DNA from: JBBQLG01 sp964251665
Lineage (GTDB): Bacteria; Bacteroidota; Bacteroidia; Cytophagales; Spirosomataceae
Assembly: GCA_964251665.1 (NCBI GenBank)
Contig: CAXUKO010000029.1
Span: 1 to 49,592 of the forward strand
DNA: 49,592 nt
Reading direction: 5' to 3'
This document shows, piece by piece, positions 30,245-40,943 of this stretch (its first letter is position 1; the number at the start of each line of letters is the position of its first letter). The notes beneath the pieces are model-generated. The model was not told where the DNA came from. It saw nothing but the letters and a program-made list of their open reading frames with translations, and made no database searches. Made by a program: the position numbers and the translations under genes.

Positions 30245-31735
30245 ATGAAGACTTACAACGACCTGATTGAACAGACCTTTGAATTCCCGACCCGGGAGTT
30301 CCGCGTCGAAAGCAATGAACTCCTGTTCAACAATGTCCCCATGATGGACATTATCGAGGAGTATGGTACGCCCCTTAAGCTCACCTATCTGCCCAAAATT
30401 ACGGAGCATATTGAACACGCCAAGCTGCTGTTCAAGAATGCCATGAAGCGGTACAATTATAAGGGCAATTACACGTACTGCTACTGCACCAAGTCATCGC
30501 ATTTCCGGTTCGTGCTCGAAGAGGCACTGAAAAACAATATACACCTCGAAACGTCTTCGGCCTACGATATTCCCATTTTGCGGGAGTTGTATAAGCTGGG
30601 CAAGATTAGCAAGGATACGTACATTATCTGCAACGGCTACAAACGGCCACTGTATACCCAATACATCAGTGAACTGATCAACGAAGGGTTCAATGTGGTG
30701 CCGGTGCTGGATAATCTAAAGGAAATTGAGGCCTACGAGCAAACAATAACCGCCGATACCGTCAACTTTGGTATGCGGATTGCTACTGATGAAGAACCGA
30801 ACTTCGAGTTTTATACCTCGCGGCTTGGTATTCGGTATTCGGATGTGAATGAACTGTACCGGAACAAAATTCAGCCGAACCCCAGGTTCAAGCTGAAAAT
30901 GCTGCACTTCTTTATTAATACGGGCATTAAAGACAGCGCGTATTACTGGAGTGAACTGAGCCGGTTCATGTACAAATACTGTGAGATGAGTAAAATCTGC
31001 CCCGACCTTGACTCCATCGATATTGGGGGCGGCATGCCGATTCAGACCTCGTTCCAGTTCACGTACGATTATCAGGCCATGATCGATCAGATTGTCGAGT
31101 CGATTCAGTGGATTTGTAACAAGAACAACGTGCCTGTACCGCACATTTTTACGGAGTTCGGCTCCTATACGGTTGGCGAAAGTGGGGCGGTGATTTATAA
31201 GGTTATCGATCAGAAATTGCAGAACGACAAGGAGCTGTGGTATATGATTGATGGTTCATTCATTACTCAATTACCGGATGCCTGGGGACTCGGTCAGAAA
31301 TATATTATGCTGTCGGTTAATAACTGGGACAATCCGTACCAGAAAGTCAACCTGGGCGGCCTGACCTGCGATTCGCACGATTATTATAACACCGAAGTCC
31401 ACAGTGCTGACCTGTACCTGCCCATTTTTGATCAGGATACCGAAGATCAGTACATTGGTTTATTCCACACGGGTGCCTATCAGGAATCGCTGGGTGGCTA
31501 TGGTGGCATTCAGCACTGTCTGATTCCGGCCCCGCAACATGTGATTGTTGACCTGGACGAAAAAGGCAACTTGCGCACGAAGTTATTTGCGCCGGAGCAG
31601 AACAGTGAGGTAATGCTTAAAATTCTGGGGTACGGCGGTGCTGAAACCGGCACAACCGAACTGGAAGCAACGGAAGCGGCCGAAGCCCGTGAAGAAGAAC
31701 GACTTGAGGCCGAACTGGTAAAAGAAGACGCGTAA
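30245..31735 (+). CDS. Arginine decarboxylase, fold III PLP enzyme
   Basis: Converts arginine to agmatine, the entry to polyamine synthesis. At 496 aa it is shorter than the E. coli SpeA type (about 650 aa) and matches the compact form common in Bacteroidota. The PLP lysine is K83 in YCTKSSHF. The phosphate-binding loop is DIGGGMP near 259-265. FTEFGSYTVGESGA (near 303) holds the second PLP contact, and GLTCDSHDYYN and FHTGAYQESLGGYGG carry the cross-subunit residues of the active site. The last 35 residues are a Glu/Ala-rich tail with no apparent fold. A rho-independent terminator follows at once. Function as arginine rather than diaminopimelate decarboxylase is inferred from overall resemblance to the Bacteroidota family. 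Confidence 0.88.
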   Translation: MKTYNDLIEQTFEFPTREFRVESNELLFNNVPMMDIIEEYGTPLKLTYLPKITEHIEHAKLLFKNAMKRYNYKGNYTYCYCTKSSHFRFVLEEALKNNIHLETSSAYDIPILRELYKLGKISKDTYIICNGYKRPLYTQYISELINEGFNVVPVLDNLKEIEAYEQTITADTVNFGMRIATDEEPNFEFYTSRLGIRYSDVNELYRNKIQPNPRFKLKMLHFFINTGIKDSAYYWSELSRFMYKYCEMSKICPDLDSIDIGGGMPIQTSFQFTYDYQAMIDQIVESIQWICNKNNVPVPHIFTEFGSYTVGESGAVIYKVIDQKLQNDKELWYMIDGSFITQLPDAWGLGQKYIMLSVNNWDNPYQKVNLGGLTCDSHDYYNTEVHSADLYLPIFDQDTEDQYIGLFHTGAYQESLGGYGGIQHCLIPAPQHVIVDLDEKGNLRTKLFAPEQNSEVMLKILGYGGAETGTTELEATEAAEAREEERLEAELVKEDA

Positions 31736-31749
31736 AATTTCGTTATAAC

Positions 31750-31785
31750 GCCGGGTGATCAACACATAAAATCGCCCGGCTTTTT
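31750..31785 (+). terminator. Terminator after arginine decarboxylase
   Basis: A GC-rich 10-bp stem (GCCGGGTGAT at 31750-31759 and ATCGCCCGGC at 31771-31780, one G-T pair) with a loop of 11 bases and a run of five T. It lies 14 bases past the stop codon. Confidence 0.85.
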
Positions 31786-31799
31786 AGTCAGACCATCCT

Positions 31800-31925
31800 A
31801 TGAAGAAGACTTTTGCTTTCGTCGGCCTGCTGGCCCTGTTATCGATGGCGTCTTGTGGGCGGAAACAAACCTGTCCGGCCTATGGCAGCATACAAAAGCC
31901 CGCAACGTCGTCCGTCCGGGCTTAG
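31800..31925 (+). CDS. Small lipoprotein, 41 aa
   Basis: An ATG at 31800 opens a 41-codon frame. It starts MKKTFAFVGLLALLSMASC, a textbook lipoprotein signal peptide with the lipobox ending in Cys-19. The mature part is only about 23 residues, begins CGRKQTCPAYGS and ends in a short basic tail. Very short lipoproteins with a similar Cys-Pro-Ala-Tyr segment occur, as far as I recall, in other Bacteroidota; their function is unknown. It starts 15 bases after the arginine decarboxylase terminator on the same strand, so it is made by read-through or from its own promoter. The clear lipobox is the main support. Confidence 0.7.
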   Translation: MKKTFAFVGLLALLSMASCGRKQTCPAYGSIQKPATSSVRA

Positions 31926-31939
31926 TGGAGAAGAATTAG

Positions 31940-31995
31940 TTTGCCGCTGATCTGACTGTATGCCAATACGGTTGGCTTGGCGGCTTTTTCTTGAC
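31940..31995. terminator. Possible terminator after the small lipoprotein gene
   Basis: GCCGC and GCGGC pair at the ends of this stretch, enclosing an inner GCCAA/TTGGC dyad, and are followed by TTTTTC. The stem is short and the loop long, so this is a weak call. It lies between the lipoprotein gene and the converging gmhB-like gene. Confidence 0.4.
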
Positions 31996-32036
31996 GTAAA
32001 CGGGCATTCATATAATTCACTCGCCGAACGGCCAGG

Positions 32037-32555
32037 TCAGGCTCGGCCTACCACGAACTGTGAAGCTTCCAATAGGTTAGAGGCCATACAATCGCCTACA
32101 ACGGCACCGGGGTTCTTGTGCGTAATATGAATCGTGCGTACTCCTACGCGCTGTCCGGCCCGAATGTCGCGCACGGCATCGCCAACCATCCACGAGTCCT
32201 GCACGTTGATCTGATACTTGGCAATGGCTTTTTCCAACAGTAATGAGTCCGGTTTCCGCATGAGCGACTGCGTATCGTAGTCGGGGTGATGCGGGCAATA
32301 GTAAATATCGTCTAACAGGTAGCCGCACCGCTCCTGCAGGTACTCATAACACCGCATCACATCTGCGCGGGTGTAAAGCCCCTTGGCAATACCTGCCTGA
32401 TTGGTAATAACAATCAGCATGTAACCTGCTTCTTTTAATAACCGTAACCCCTCCACAACGCCATCGGGAATTACCAGATCTTCTACGCGGTAAACGTAGT
32501 CGGTCCGATCCTCATTCAATACGCCGTCACGGTCTAAAAACACGCACTTCCTCAT
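32037..32555 (-). CDS. GmhB-like HAD phosphatase (heptose-1,7-bisphosphate 7-phosphatase family)
   Basis: A 172-aa HAD-superfamily phosphatase of the GmhB/histidinol-phosphatase type. Motif I is FLDRDGVLN (nucleophile Asp-8), motif II is VITNQAGIAKG near 49-59, the conserved RKP lies at 100-102, and motif IV is MVGDAVRDIRAG near 123. The expected role is removal of the 7-phosphate from heptose bisphosphate for lipopolysaccharide or S-layer glycan precursors. The zinc loop is altered: CPHHP is present at 87-91, but the two Cys before RKP are Ser-97 and Met-99. Metal binding at that loop is therefore doubtful. It is a single minus-strand gene. Identity as GmhB is likely but other sugar-phosphate phosphatases share the motifs. 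Confidence 0.85.
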   Translation of the reverse strand: MRKCVFLDRDGVLNEDRTDYVYRVEDLVIPDGVVEGLRLLKEAGYMLIVITNQAGIAKGLYTRADVMRCYEYLQERCGYLLDDIYYCPHHPDYDTQSLMRKPDSLLLEKAIAKYQINVQDSWMVGDAVRDIRAGQRVGVRTIHITHKNPGAVVGDCMASNLLEASQFVVGRA

Positions 32556-32672
32556 AACTTACTTTGGGCAAAAATTGAGTAACCGTTGTAAATCTACTGC
32601 AATAATAAAACTATACACGTAATTAATTGCACTCCAATTAGTAAAGTATTTATATATTTTCATAATTGTAAA

Positions 32673-32701
32673 CAAAAAGCCGACTAATTGGTCGGCTTTT
32701 G
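32673..32701 (-). terminator. Terminator after valS
   Basis: An 11-bp stem (CAAAAGCCGAC/GTCGGCTTTTG region, 32673-32684 and 32691-32701) with a 6-base loop and A/T-rich flanks on both sides. It lies 24 bases past the valS stop codon on the minus strand and could also work in the other direction. Confidence 0.85.
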
Positions 32702-32724
32702 TGAAAGTTGACATTAAATTTAGC

Positions 32725-35358
<2,634 letters not shown>

Positions 35359-35556
35359 AATCAGTAGATGCCTTCGTTCGGCTTCATTTAGGCCGGTGTA
35401 CAGAATGGGTACCGGTAGCGCAGCAACGCCCGGTTTTGGGCTAAGCTGTCGGGCAGATTAGTCAGTAAACCACAAAATTAGTTATTTCGGGACGGCCCCG
35501 AAAACGAAAGCCCTTAATCACCAGTTTTAACATTATACTTCATCGCGTTCGACACT

Positions 35557-36480
35557 ATGGAATTTGGCAAAGTAGCTAATCTTGACGGGGTAAACTTTAC
35601 CCTGCCGCCCGGTAACCCGTTCAATGCAACGGTGTGGGCCGGGGCGCAGCCGAGTGCCCGACCGACCGTCTTTATCGGTGGCCCGATCTGGGCCAATAAA
35701 GATTACGTGGGCAAAATATACCCGGGCAATGCCAAAGAGAAAGACTTTCTGCACTACTATACCCGGCAGTTCAACACCATCGAACTGAATCTGACGCATT
35801 ATCAGATTCCGACGCCCAATATGATTGCGCGCTGGAAAGAAGAAGCCGCAGGCTCACCGGTTCGGCCCGGCTTTGTGTACTGCCCTAAGTTTCCGCAGAT
35901 CATCAGCCATGAACGCATGTTGGTAGCCTCGGAAGCACTGACGGACGAATTTGTCAACGCTATTTTAGGACTTGAGGAATTTCTGGGCATGACCTTCTTG
36001 CAACTGCCGCCCAACTTTGGTCCCGACAAGTGGCCGGTACTGGAAACGTATCTACGCACCCTGCCCGACGAACTGGATGTGGCCGTAGAGTTTCGGCACC
36101 CGGATTGGTTCAAACCCCAAACTGGGATGCAGACCGTTGAGCGGTTATACAATTTACGGCGGCACGTAGTGAACACAGACGTAGCTGGCCGACGCGATGT
36201 ACTCCACATGAGCCTGACCAGCCCCGTACTGACCCTCCGATTTATTGCCAACGAAGGCCATCCGACCGATTACAGCCGTGTCGATGCCTGGGTACAGCGC
36301 TTGAAGACCTGGTTTGAGAAGGGGTTACAAACGGCGTATCTGTTTGTTCATGGCGGTGGCGACAACGACACCGCCCCCGAACTGATTTTGTACTGGGTGC
36401 GGGAGTTAAACAAGCATTGTGGCCTAAATTTGCAGGAGCCAGTCCTTCAGCCAAAAGTTGTGCAAGGGAGTCTGTTTTGA
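35557..36480 (+). CDS. DUF72 family protein (TIM-barrel-like)
   Basis: A 307-aa soluble protein of the DUF72 family. Recognisable features are FIGGPIWANKDYVGKIYP near 39, a segment FNTIELNLTHYQIP near 75, FLQLPPNFGPDKW near 148, VAVEFRHPDWF near 173 and LFVHGGGDNDTAPELILYW near 267. The family adopts a TIM-barrel-like fold and has no settled biochemical function. Some relatives lie beside nucleic-acid enzymes, but this copy stands next to valS (divergent) and an OmpA-type gene (same strand, 94 bases on), which tells little. I expect a cytoplasmic enzyme; the substrate is unknown. Confidence 0.88.
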   Translation: MEFGKVANLDGVNFTLPPGNPFNATVWAGAQPSARPTVFIGGPIWANKDYVGKIYPGNAKEKDFLHYYTRQFNTIELNLTHYQIPTPNMIARWKEEAAGSPVRPGFVYCPKFPQIISHERMLVASEALTDEFVNAILGLEEFLGMTFLQLPPNFGPDKWPVLETYLRTLPDELDVAVEFRHPDWFKPQTGMQTVERLYNLRRHVVNTDVAGRRDVLHMSLTSPVLTLRFIANEGHPTDYSRVDAWVQRLKTWFEKGLQTAYLFVHGGGDNDTAPELILYWVRELNKHCGLNLQEPVLQPKVVQGSLF

Positions 36481-36574
36481 ACTAAACGTCAAGTTTGGCT
36501 CAGAACAAATAGTGCCAGTAGACGAACGAACGCCTATCTTCGTTTTTATAGAAAACCAGTTCTCCCTTGTCTCC

Positions 36575-38203
36575 ATGCAACTGAACCACGCGCTGCTGGT
36601 CGGTCTTTTTCTTACAGGTACCGCGTCCCTTTCCGTAGCGCAAGCCCCTGCCAACCCCTCATCAAAGGTCGAAAACCTCGGCAATCAGGTTAATTCGGAA
36701 TACAACGAAATTAACCCGGTTATCTCGCCCGATGGTCAGACACTGTACTATGCCCGCATCAGCCACCCCCAGAATACTCACGGCGACAAAGGCAGTCAGG
36801 ACATCTGGTACTCGGAACTACAACCCACTAAACAATGGGGACCGGCCCGCCGGATGGGATCTCCCCTGAATAAAGACGAATACAACTGCGCCTACAGCAT
36901 TACGCCCGACGGTAATACCATGCTCATTAAGGGTGCTTATAACAACGGCACCTACGAAACGCGTGGTTTCTCTACCAGCAAGCGCACGGCAAACGGCTGG
37001 TCGGAACCGCAAAAGCTCAATGTTATTGGCTACGAAGGCCTCAGCAAGGGACTATTCGACTGTGGCTTCATGTCGTCGGATGGTAAAGTGCTGCTGATGG
37101 CATTCAGCGAGAAGAAGAACTCAAAAGAAGATGACATCTACGTCAGCTTCCGGCAGAAAGACAATTCATGGAGCAAACCGGTCAGCATTGGTACGGATGT
37201 AAATTCAAAATTTACCGAGACAACCCCCTTTCTGGCACCCGACGGGGCTACTCTCTACTTTTCCAGCGACCGCGATGGCGGCATGGGTAGTAACGATATT
37301 TACGTTTGCAAGCGGGTCGATAAAACGTGGAAACACTGGTCAAAGCCGCAGAATGTCGGACGGGATATTAACACCGATGGCTACGATGCTTATTATTCCG
37401 TGGCGGCTTCGGGCGAGTATGCGTACATGACAACCTTCAAGGGCACACTTGGCAAGGGTGACCTGGTCCGGGTGAAACTCATCGATGATACCCCTCCGGC
37501 AACGCTGGCCGATGGTAAACCAGCGCAGGCAGGCTCGGGCAATCAACCCGGCGAGGGCAATCTTACCCGCCCCGATCCGGTAGCCCTCATCAGCGGGAAA
37601 GTAATCGACCAGAAGACGGGTAAACCCATTGCTGCCCGCATCATCTATCAAACCCTGCCGGATGGCGCCGAAGCGGGTGAAGCAAATTCTGACCCCGTCA
37701 CAGGCGAATACAAATTAGTATTGCCTTACGGCCAGAAATACAGCATGCGGGCTATTGCGCCGGACTTTATTGCTGAAGGCGACAATATCGACCTGACTCA
37801 AACGAAAGGATATCAGGAAATAAAAGGTAAAGAACTAAAGCTGGTACCAATTGAAGTTGGCCGGGCGGTGCGACTCAATAATATCTTCTTCGATCTGGGG
37901 AAATCTGAACTGCGTTCGGAGTCAAGTCCCGAATTGGATCGTATCGTAACTGTTTTAAACGATAATCCAAAGATGGTTATCGAACTTGGTGGCCATACGG
38001 ATAACACCGGTTCCAAGGAGTTAAACAGCAAATTGTCGCAGGATCGGGCCGATTCGGTGCGCGAATACCTGATTGGCAAAGGCATTGAACCCGACCGGGT
38101 GGCCAGCAAAGGCTTTGGCGAAACCAAGCCGGTAGCTACCAACGATACCGAAGAAGGTCGGCAGCAGAACCGGCGGGTAGAATTTATTATCGTTAAAAAA
38201 TAA
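36575..38203 (+). CDS. PD40 beta-propeller and OmpA-domain cell-envelope protein
   Basis: A 542-aa exported protein. The signal peptide MQLNHALLVGLFLTGTASLS...AQA defines the start at 36575; the longer frame overlaps the DUF72 gene and lacks one. Residues about 45-310 contain WD40-like PD40 repeats (NPVISPDGQTLYYAR, APDGATLYFSSDRDGGMGSNDIYV). Residues about 345-425 form a carboxypeptidase-regulatory-like beta sandwich (ISGKVIDQKTGKPI). The last 105 residues are an OmpA domain with the peptidoglycan-binding GGHTDNTGSKELN and QNRRVEF motifs. It likely sits in the outer membrane or periplasm, tied to peptidoglycan. This architecture is shared with gliding/PorE-like proteins of the phylum, but no such gene cluster is present here. 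Confidence 0.92.
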   Translation: MQLNHALLVGLFLTGTASLSVAQAPANPSSKVENLGNQVNSEYNEINPVISPDGQTLYYARISHPQNTHGDKGSQDIWYSELQPTKQWGPARRMGSPLNKDEYNCAYSITPDGNTMLIKGAYNNGTYETRGFSTSKRTANGWSEPQKLNVIGYEGLSKGLFDCGFMSSDGKVLLMAFSEKKNSKEDDIYVSFRQKDNSWSKPVSIGTDVNSKFTETTPFLAPDGATLYFSSDRDGGMGSNDIYVCKRVDKTWKHWSKPQNVGRDINTDGYDAYYSVAASGEYAYMTTFKGTLGKGDLVRVKLIDDTPPATLADGKPAQAGSGNQPGEGNLTRPDPVALISGKVIDQKTGKPIAARIIYQTLPDGAEAGEANSDPVTGEYKLVLPYGQKYSMRAIAPDFIAEGDNIDLTQTKGYQEIKGKELKLVPIEVGRAVRLNNIFFDLGKSELRSESSPELDRIVTVLNDNPKMVIELGGHTDNTGSKELNSKLSQDRADSVREYLIGKGIEPDRVASKGFGETKPVATNDTEEGRQQNRRVEFIIVKK

Positions 38204-38226
38204 GGAATCCTCGCGCTGTCTGCTGG

Positions 38227-38985
38227 CTATGTATCTAAGCCCGGCCGTTGAAAAGTCCGCGCATCAGGGAACAGCGTTTCCATCTCGCGACTAATCCGGT
38301 TGAGCAGTACCAGCATATCCAGTAGCTCATCTGTTTTGTCGGGATAGTGAGCCAACACCGTTTGCCACGCCAGATGAGAACGATTAACGCTCACCAGAAT
38401 CAGCTTCGCCTTGCCCATGTAATAATCATTGAGCCGGGCGTACTGATTCGAGTCGGAGAATGCCCGCAACGCCGATGCCGTTTTAACCGGAATCAGTGTA
38501 CGATACCACTTGATCATCTCCCAGGCGTCTTTCAGGGCATTCAGGCCAACCAGTGCTTCGGTTTCCGTACGAATACCCAACTGAACCTCGTGTAGTTGCT
38601 GTTGACCGGCTTGTTCCAGTAATCCTTTCTCATCGCGGAGCCAGTCGCCGGTTTGCCGCAGATAGTCCCGGGCAAATTGTGTAATAGCCTCCTGTTCAGC
38701 CTGGAAGTGTACTGGGATCGCTTCCTCCTCCAGCATTTGCTGTTCCGCCGGCGTCAGGCCCTCCGGTGTCTGATTCTTCTTCGCCTGATCGAGGTATTGC
38801 TTAGTTAATGTTAACGCTTCTGTCAGCTGCTGAACCAGCGTTACGCTCGGGTCTGTTGGCTGACTGCTGTTTTTATACTGGATTTGATAACTTCGGCAAC
38901 GTTGTGTAAATAAACACCGCTCACACCACGCGTCGCAGAAGTTATAAATACCATCTATTAGATTGTCGTTTACATTCATTGGCAT
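38227..38985 (-). CDS. Hypothetical protein with N-terminal four-Cys cluster
   Basis: A 252-aa soluble protein. Its N-terminus holds IYNFCDAWCERCLFTQRC, giving Cys at 17, 21, 24 and 30 (C-x3-C-x2-C-x5-C), suitable for a zinc ion or an iron-sulfur cluster. The rest is mainly helical and charged. A segment with WEMIKWYRTLIPVKTASALRA near 163 and DELLDMLVLLNRISREMETLFPDARTF near 220 looks like a helical bundle. I recall similar proteins in other Bacteroidota with the same Cys-rich opening, but I know of no assigned function. A second ATG at codon 3 is equally possible. It converges on the OmpA gene with only 23 bases between stops. Confidence 0.75.
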   Translation of the reverse strand: MPMNVNDNLIDGIYNFCDAWCERCLFTQRCRSYQIQYKNSSQPTDPSVTLVQQLTEALTLTKQYLDQAKKNQTPEGLTPAEQQMLEEEAIPVHFQAEQEAITQFARDYLRQTGDWLRDEKGLLEQAGQQQLHEVQLGIRTETEALVGLNALKDAWEMIKWYRTLIPVKTASALRAFSDSNQYARLNDYYMGKAKLILVSVNRSHLAWQTVLAHYPDKTDELLDMLVLLNRISREMETLFPDARTFQRPGLDT

Positions 38986-39177
38986 TCAGCAAGTATTTTA
39001 ATTTATTCTACTGCGAAAGTAGGTAAATGCCAAATCACTACTTCAATAGTATTGATTAATTTTTGGTGAAACTTGTAAACGGTTAACGCAATGACCAGAA
39101 ATCATTCGTTTTTCAGTTAAGCCTGCCAACCCTTTCCCTGCATTTGGAGTCCTATCAGAAATACAACGTCATTGGTT

Positions 39178-39594
39178 ATGAAAGCATTCCTCCTATCGAG
39201 CCTGTTGCTACTGAGTGCCTGCCAGTCTAATACCGACGTAAATCCGGTACCGCTCCCCGATGCCATTACGGGAACATATCAGACTAACAAATTTCTGGAT
39301 TACACCTGCCTGACGCTACCCGCTAATCAGATGCCCGTTGCCACTATTCAGTCAGCAGATGCTGCTACATTTACCCTGACACTCATCCAGGCTGCTCCAG
39401 CGGCCAATGTGCGTACGGTTACGGGTGTAACCATTGTCCGGCAGGACGATCAGCGCGTGGACCTCGTTCAAAATGGGCGGGTAATCGGTTCCGTGCAGAC
39501 CGGCCGGGTGTTTACCGCCAGCGGGATGGAAACGCAGGGAAGATTGCTTCGCATTTCCGATTCGACACTGACTTTCACCGGCTATCAGCCATAA
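39178..39594 (+). CDS. Small lipoprotein of unknown function
   Basis: A 138-aa lipoprotein. The signal MKAFLLSSLLLLSAC has a clear lipobox with Cys at 15. I chose this ATG over a TTG two codons upstream. The mature part is beta-rich and has the look of a small lipocalin-like or META-like barrel: ITGTYQTNKFLDYTCLTLP, a strand TFTLTLIQAAP, then VTIVRQDDQRVDLVQNGR and STLTFTGYQP at the end. No family is recognised with confidence. It stands alone and converges with the coiled-coil gene, whose terminator lies just after its stop codon. Confidence 0.75.
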   Translation: MKAFLLSSLLLLSACQSNTDVNPVPLPDAITGTYQTNKFLDYTCLTLPANQMPVATIQSADAATFTLTLIQAAPAANVRTVTGVTIVRQDDQRVDLVQNGRVIGSVQTGRVFTASGMETQGRLLRISDSTLTFTGYQP

Positions 39595-39623
39595 AAAAAC
39601 GCGACTCCGTTGGGAGCCGCGTT
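39592..39623 (-). terminator. Terminator after the coiled-coil gene
   Basis: An 11-bp stem (39598-39608 and 39613-39623) with one mismatch and a 4-base loop. The plus-strand A-run 39593-39599 gives a T-tract on the minus strand. It starts at the stop codon of the converging lipoprotein gene. Confidence 0.8.
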
Positions 39624-39645
39624 CTAGTTCAGTCAGAGAAATAGC

Positions 39646-40590
39646 TTACCGAATGGCAAATTGACCAGATCCGATTTTGAAACCTTCCGCAAACAGTTCA
39701 ACGGTATATTTACCCGGTTTGTATTGCATACCACGCGAGTAAAGTAACTCTACATTTTGGCCCTCTTTATTGTAGTTGACCATTTGTTTTGTTGTGTACA
39801 CCGTTTCACTACCATTCACATTGAACGTACCCGATCCGTTGGCCATATCCGATAATACCGCACCATCGGGATCAAGCAACCGTACATAGACTTCTTTAGG
39901 CTCTTCTTTTGTAAGTGGATTGTCCAGCAGGGTGTACGTGAATTTAAGCTTATCTACTTTCTTGGCTTTGAACGCATCCTCGTCGCGTACCTTGCCTTTC
40001 GACGTCACAGCCAGCACTTTTACATTCTGAGCTTTTAAAGCTGATGCCCGCGTTACTTTCTGGGCTAACTCCTGATTTTGACTGGACACGGTCGTGACGG
40101 AGTCACTCAGTTTTTGCCGCTCAGTTTTCAGGGTAGAGTTTTCGGTGTTCAGCGTCTGTACGTTCGACGATAACATACCGTTTTCGCGTTGCAGACCCGC
40201 AATGAGCGTATCCTTTTCAACTAAGAAGCGTTCGTACTCCTTGATCTTCATTTCGTACTTAGCCAACGAAATCCGTTGTCCTTTCTGACCACGCTTTAAC
40301 GCTGCCTTATCGGCTTCGAGATCAGCTTTTACTTTCAGTAACTCTTCAACATTACCGCCCAGTTTCTGTACTTCTGCAATTTTAGCATCTAAGGCGGTCG
40401 AAATCGAATCTAATTTTACCCGTGTAGTTGCCAGGTCTTCAACGCGTTCGGCAATGGTCACTTCCTGCGTCTCAGCAACTTTTTTCTGATCAAAATAAAG
40501 ATAACTCGAAACCCCGGCCAGCCCGGTCATGATAATAAGTGCCGCCAGTAGGGCACCGTTCGCTTTTGATTTCGGCTGATTGTTTTCCAT
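39646..40590 (-). CDS. Membrane-anchored coiled-coil protein
   Basis: A 314-aa protein with one N-terminal membrane helix (about 13-33, preceded by a short basic-polar cytoplasmic segment). A long coiled coil follows from about 35 to 190, rich in Glu, Lys, Leu and Ser, with heptad-like leucines (ENGMLSSNVQTLNTEN). The C-terminal 120 residues form a beta-rich domain (KLKFTYTLLDNP, EVYVRLLDPDGAVLSD, GKYTVELFAEGFKIGSG), resembling an immunoglobulin-like fold. This build is familiar from hypothetical proteins of Cytophagales. It probably spans the periplasm from the inner membrane. No enzyme motif is present and no function is known. Confidence 0.82.
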   Translation of the reverse strand: MENNQPKSKANGALLAALIIMTGLAGVSSYLYFDQKKVAETQEVTIAERVEDLATTRVKLDSISTALDAKIAEVQKLGGNVEELLKVKADLEADKAALKRGQKGQRISLAKYEMKIKEYERFLVEKDTLIAGLQRENGMLSSNVQTLNTENSTLKTERQKLSDSVTTVSSQNQELAQKVTRASALKAQNVKVLAVTSKGKVRDEDAFKAKKVDKLKFTYTLLDNPLTKEEPKEVYVRLLDPDGAVLSDMANGSGTFNVNGSETVYTTKQMVNYNKEGQNVELLYSRGMQYKPGKYTVELFAEGFKIGSGQFAIR

Positions 40591-40943
40591 AAGTTTTTAA
40601 AAGATTAATGGTTGAACGTGTACAACTTAACAAGACAGTGTCGACATAGTACGGGCCGGCACTGGTGTGTAAAAGTTTATCGCATCAGACATTGGGTTGG
40701 GTTAGAAAATGGCAAAAAATCAGAATAAAACTTACTTCTGAACGAAACCTACCCTTTACAACGCACTCGCAGAAACGATTCGTATGCTCGGGGCAGAAAT
40801 TTTAGATAAACGCCTGCATCATATACTGATTTGATAATCAAGCCACTACTCAAAATATCAACCGAGAACTACCCAAAAAGGTTATCATCGATACCTATAA
40901 CAACGTTCGGTTTCAATGGTTTATGTGCTAAACCCACTGTCCA
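40591..40943. other. 353-bp divergent intergenic region
   Basis: This AT-rich stretch lies between the coiled-coil gene and the DNA glycosylase gene and should hold both promoters. I see no coding frame, long inverted repeat or known RNA structure, and no convincing match to the Bacteroidota promoter consensus. Confidence 0.5.

Noticed and set aside
36458..36574. N-terminal extension of the PD40-OmpA protein by 39 codons
   Set aside because: It overlaps the DUF72 gene and would bury the signal peptide.
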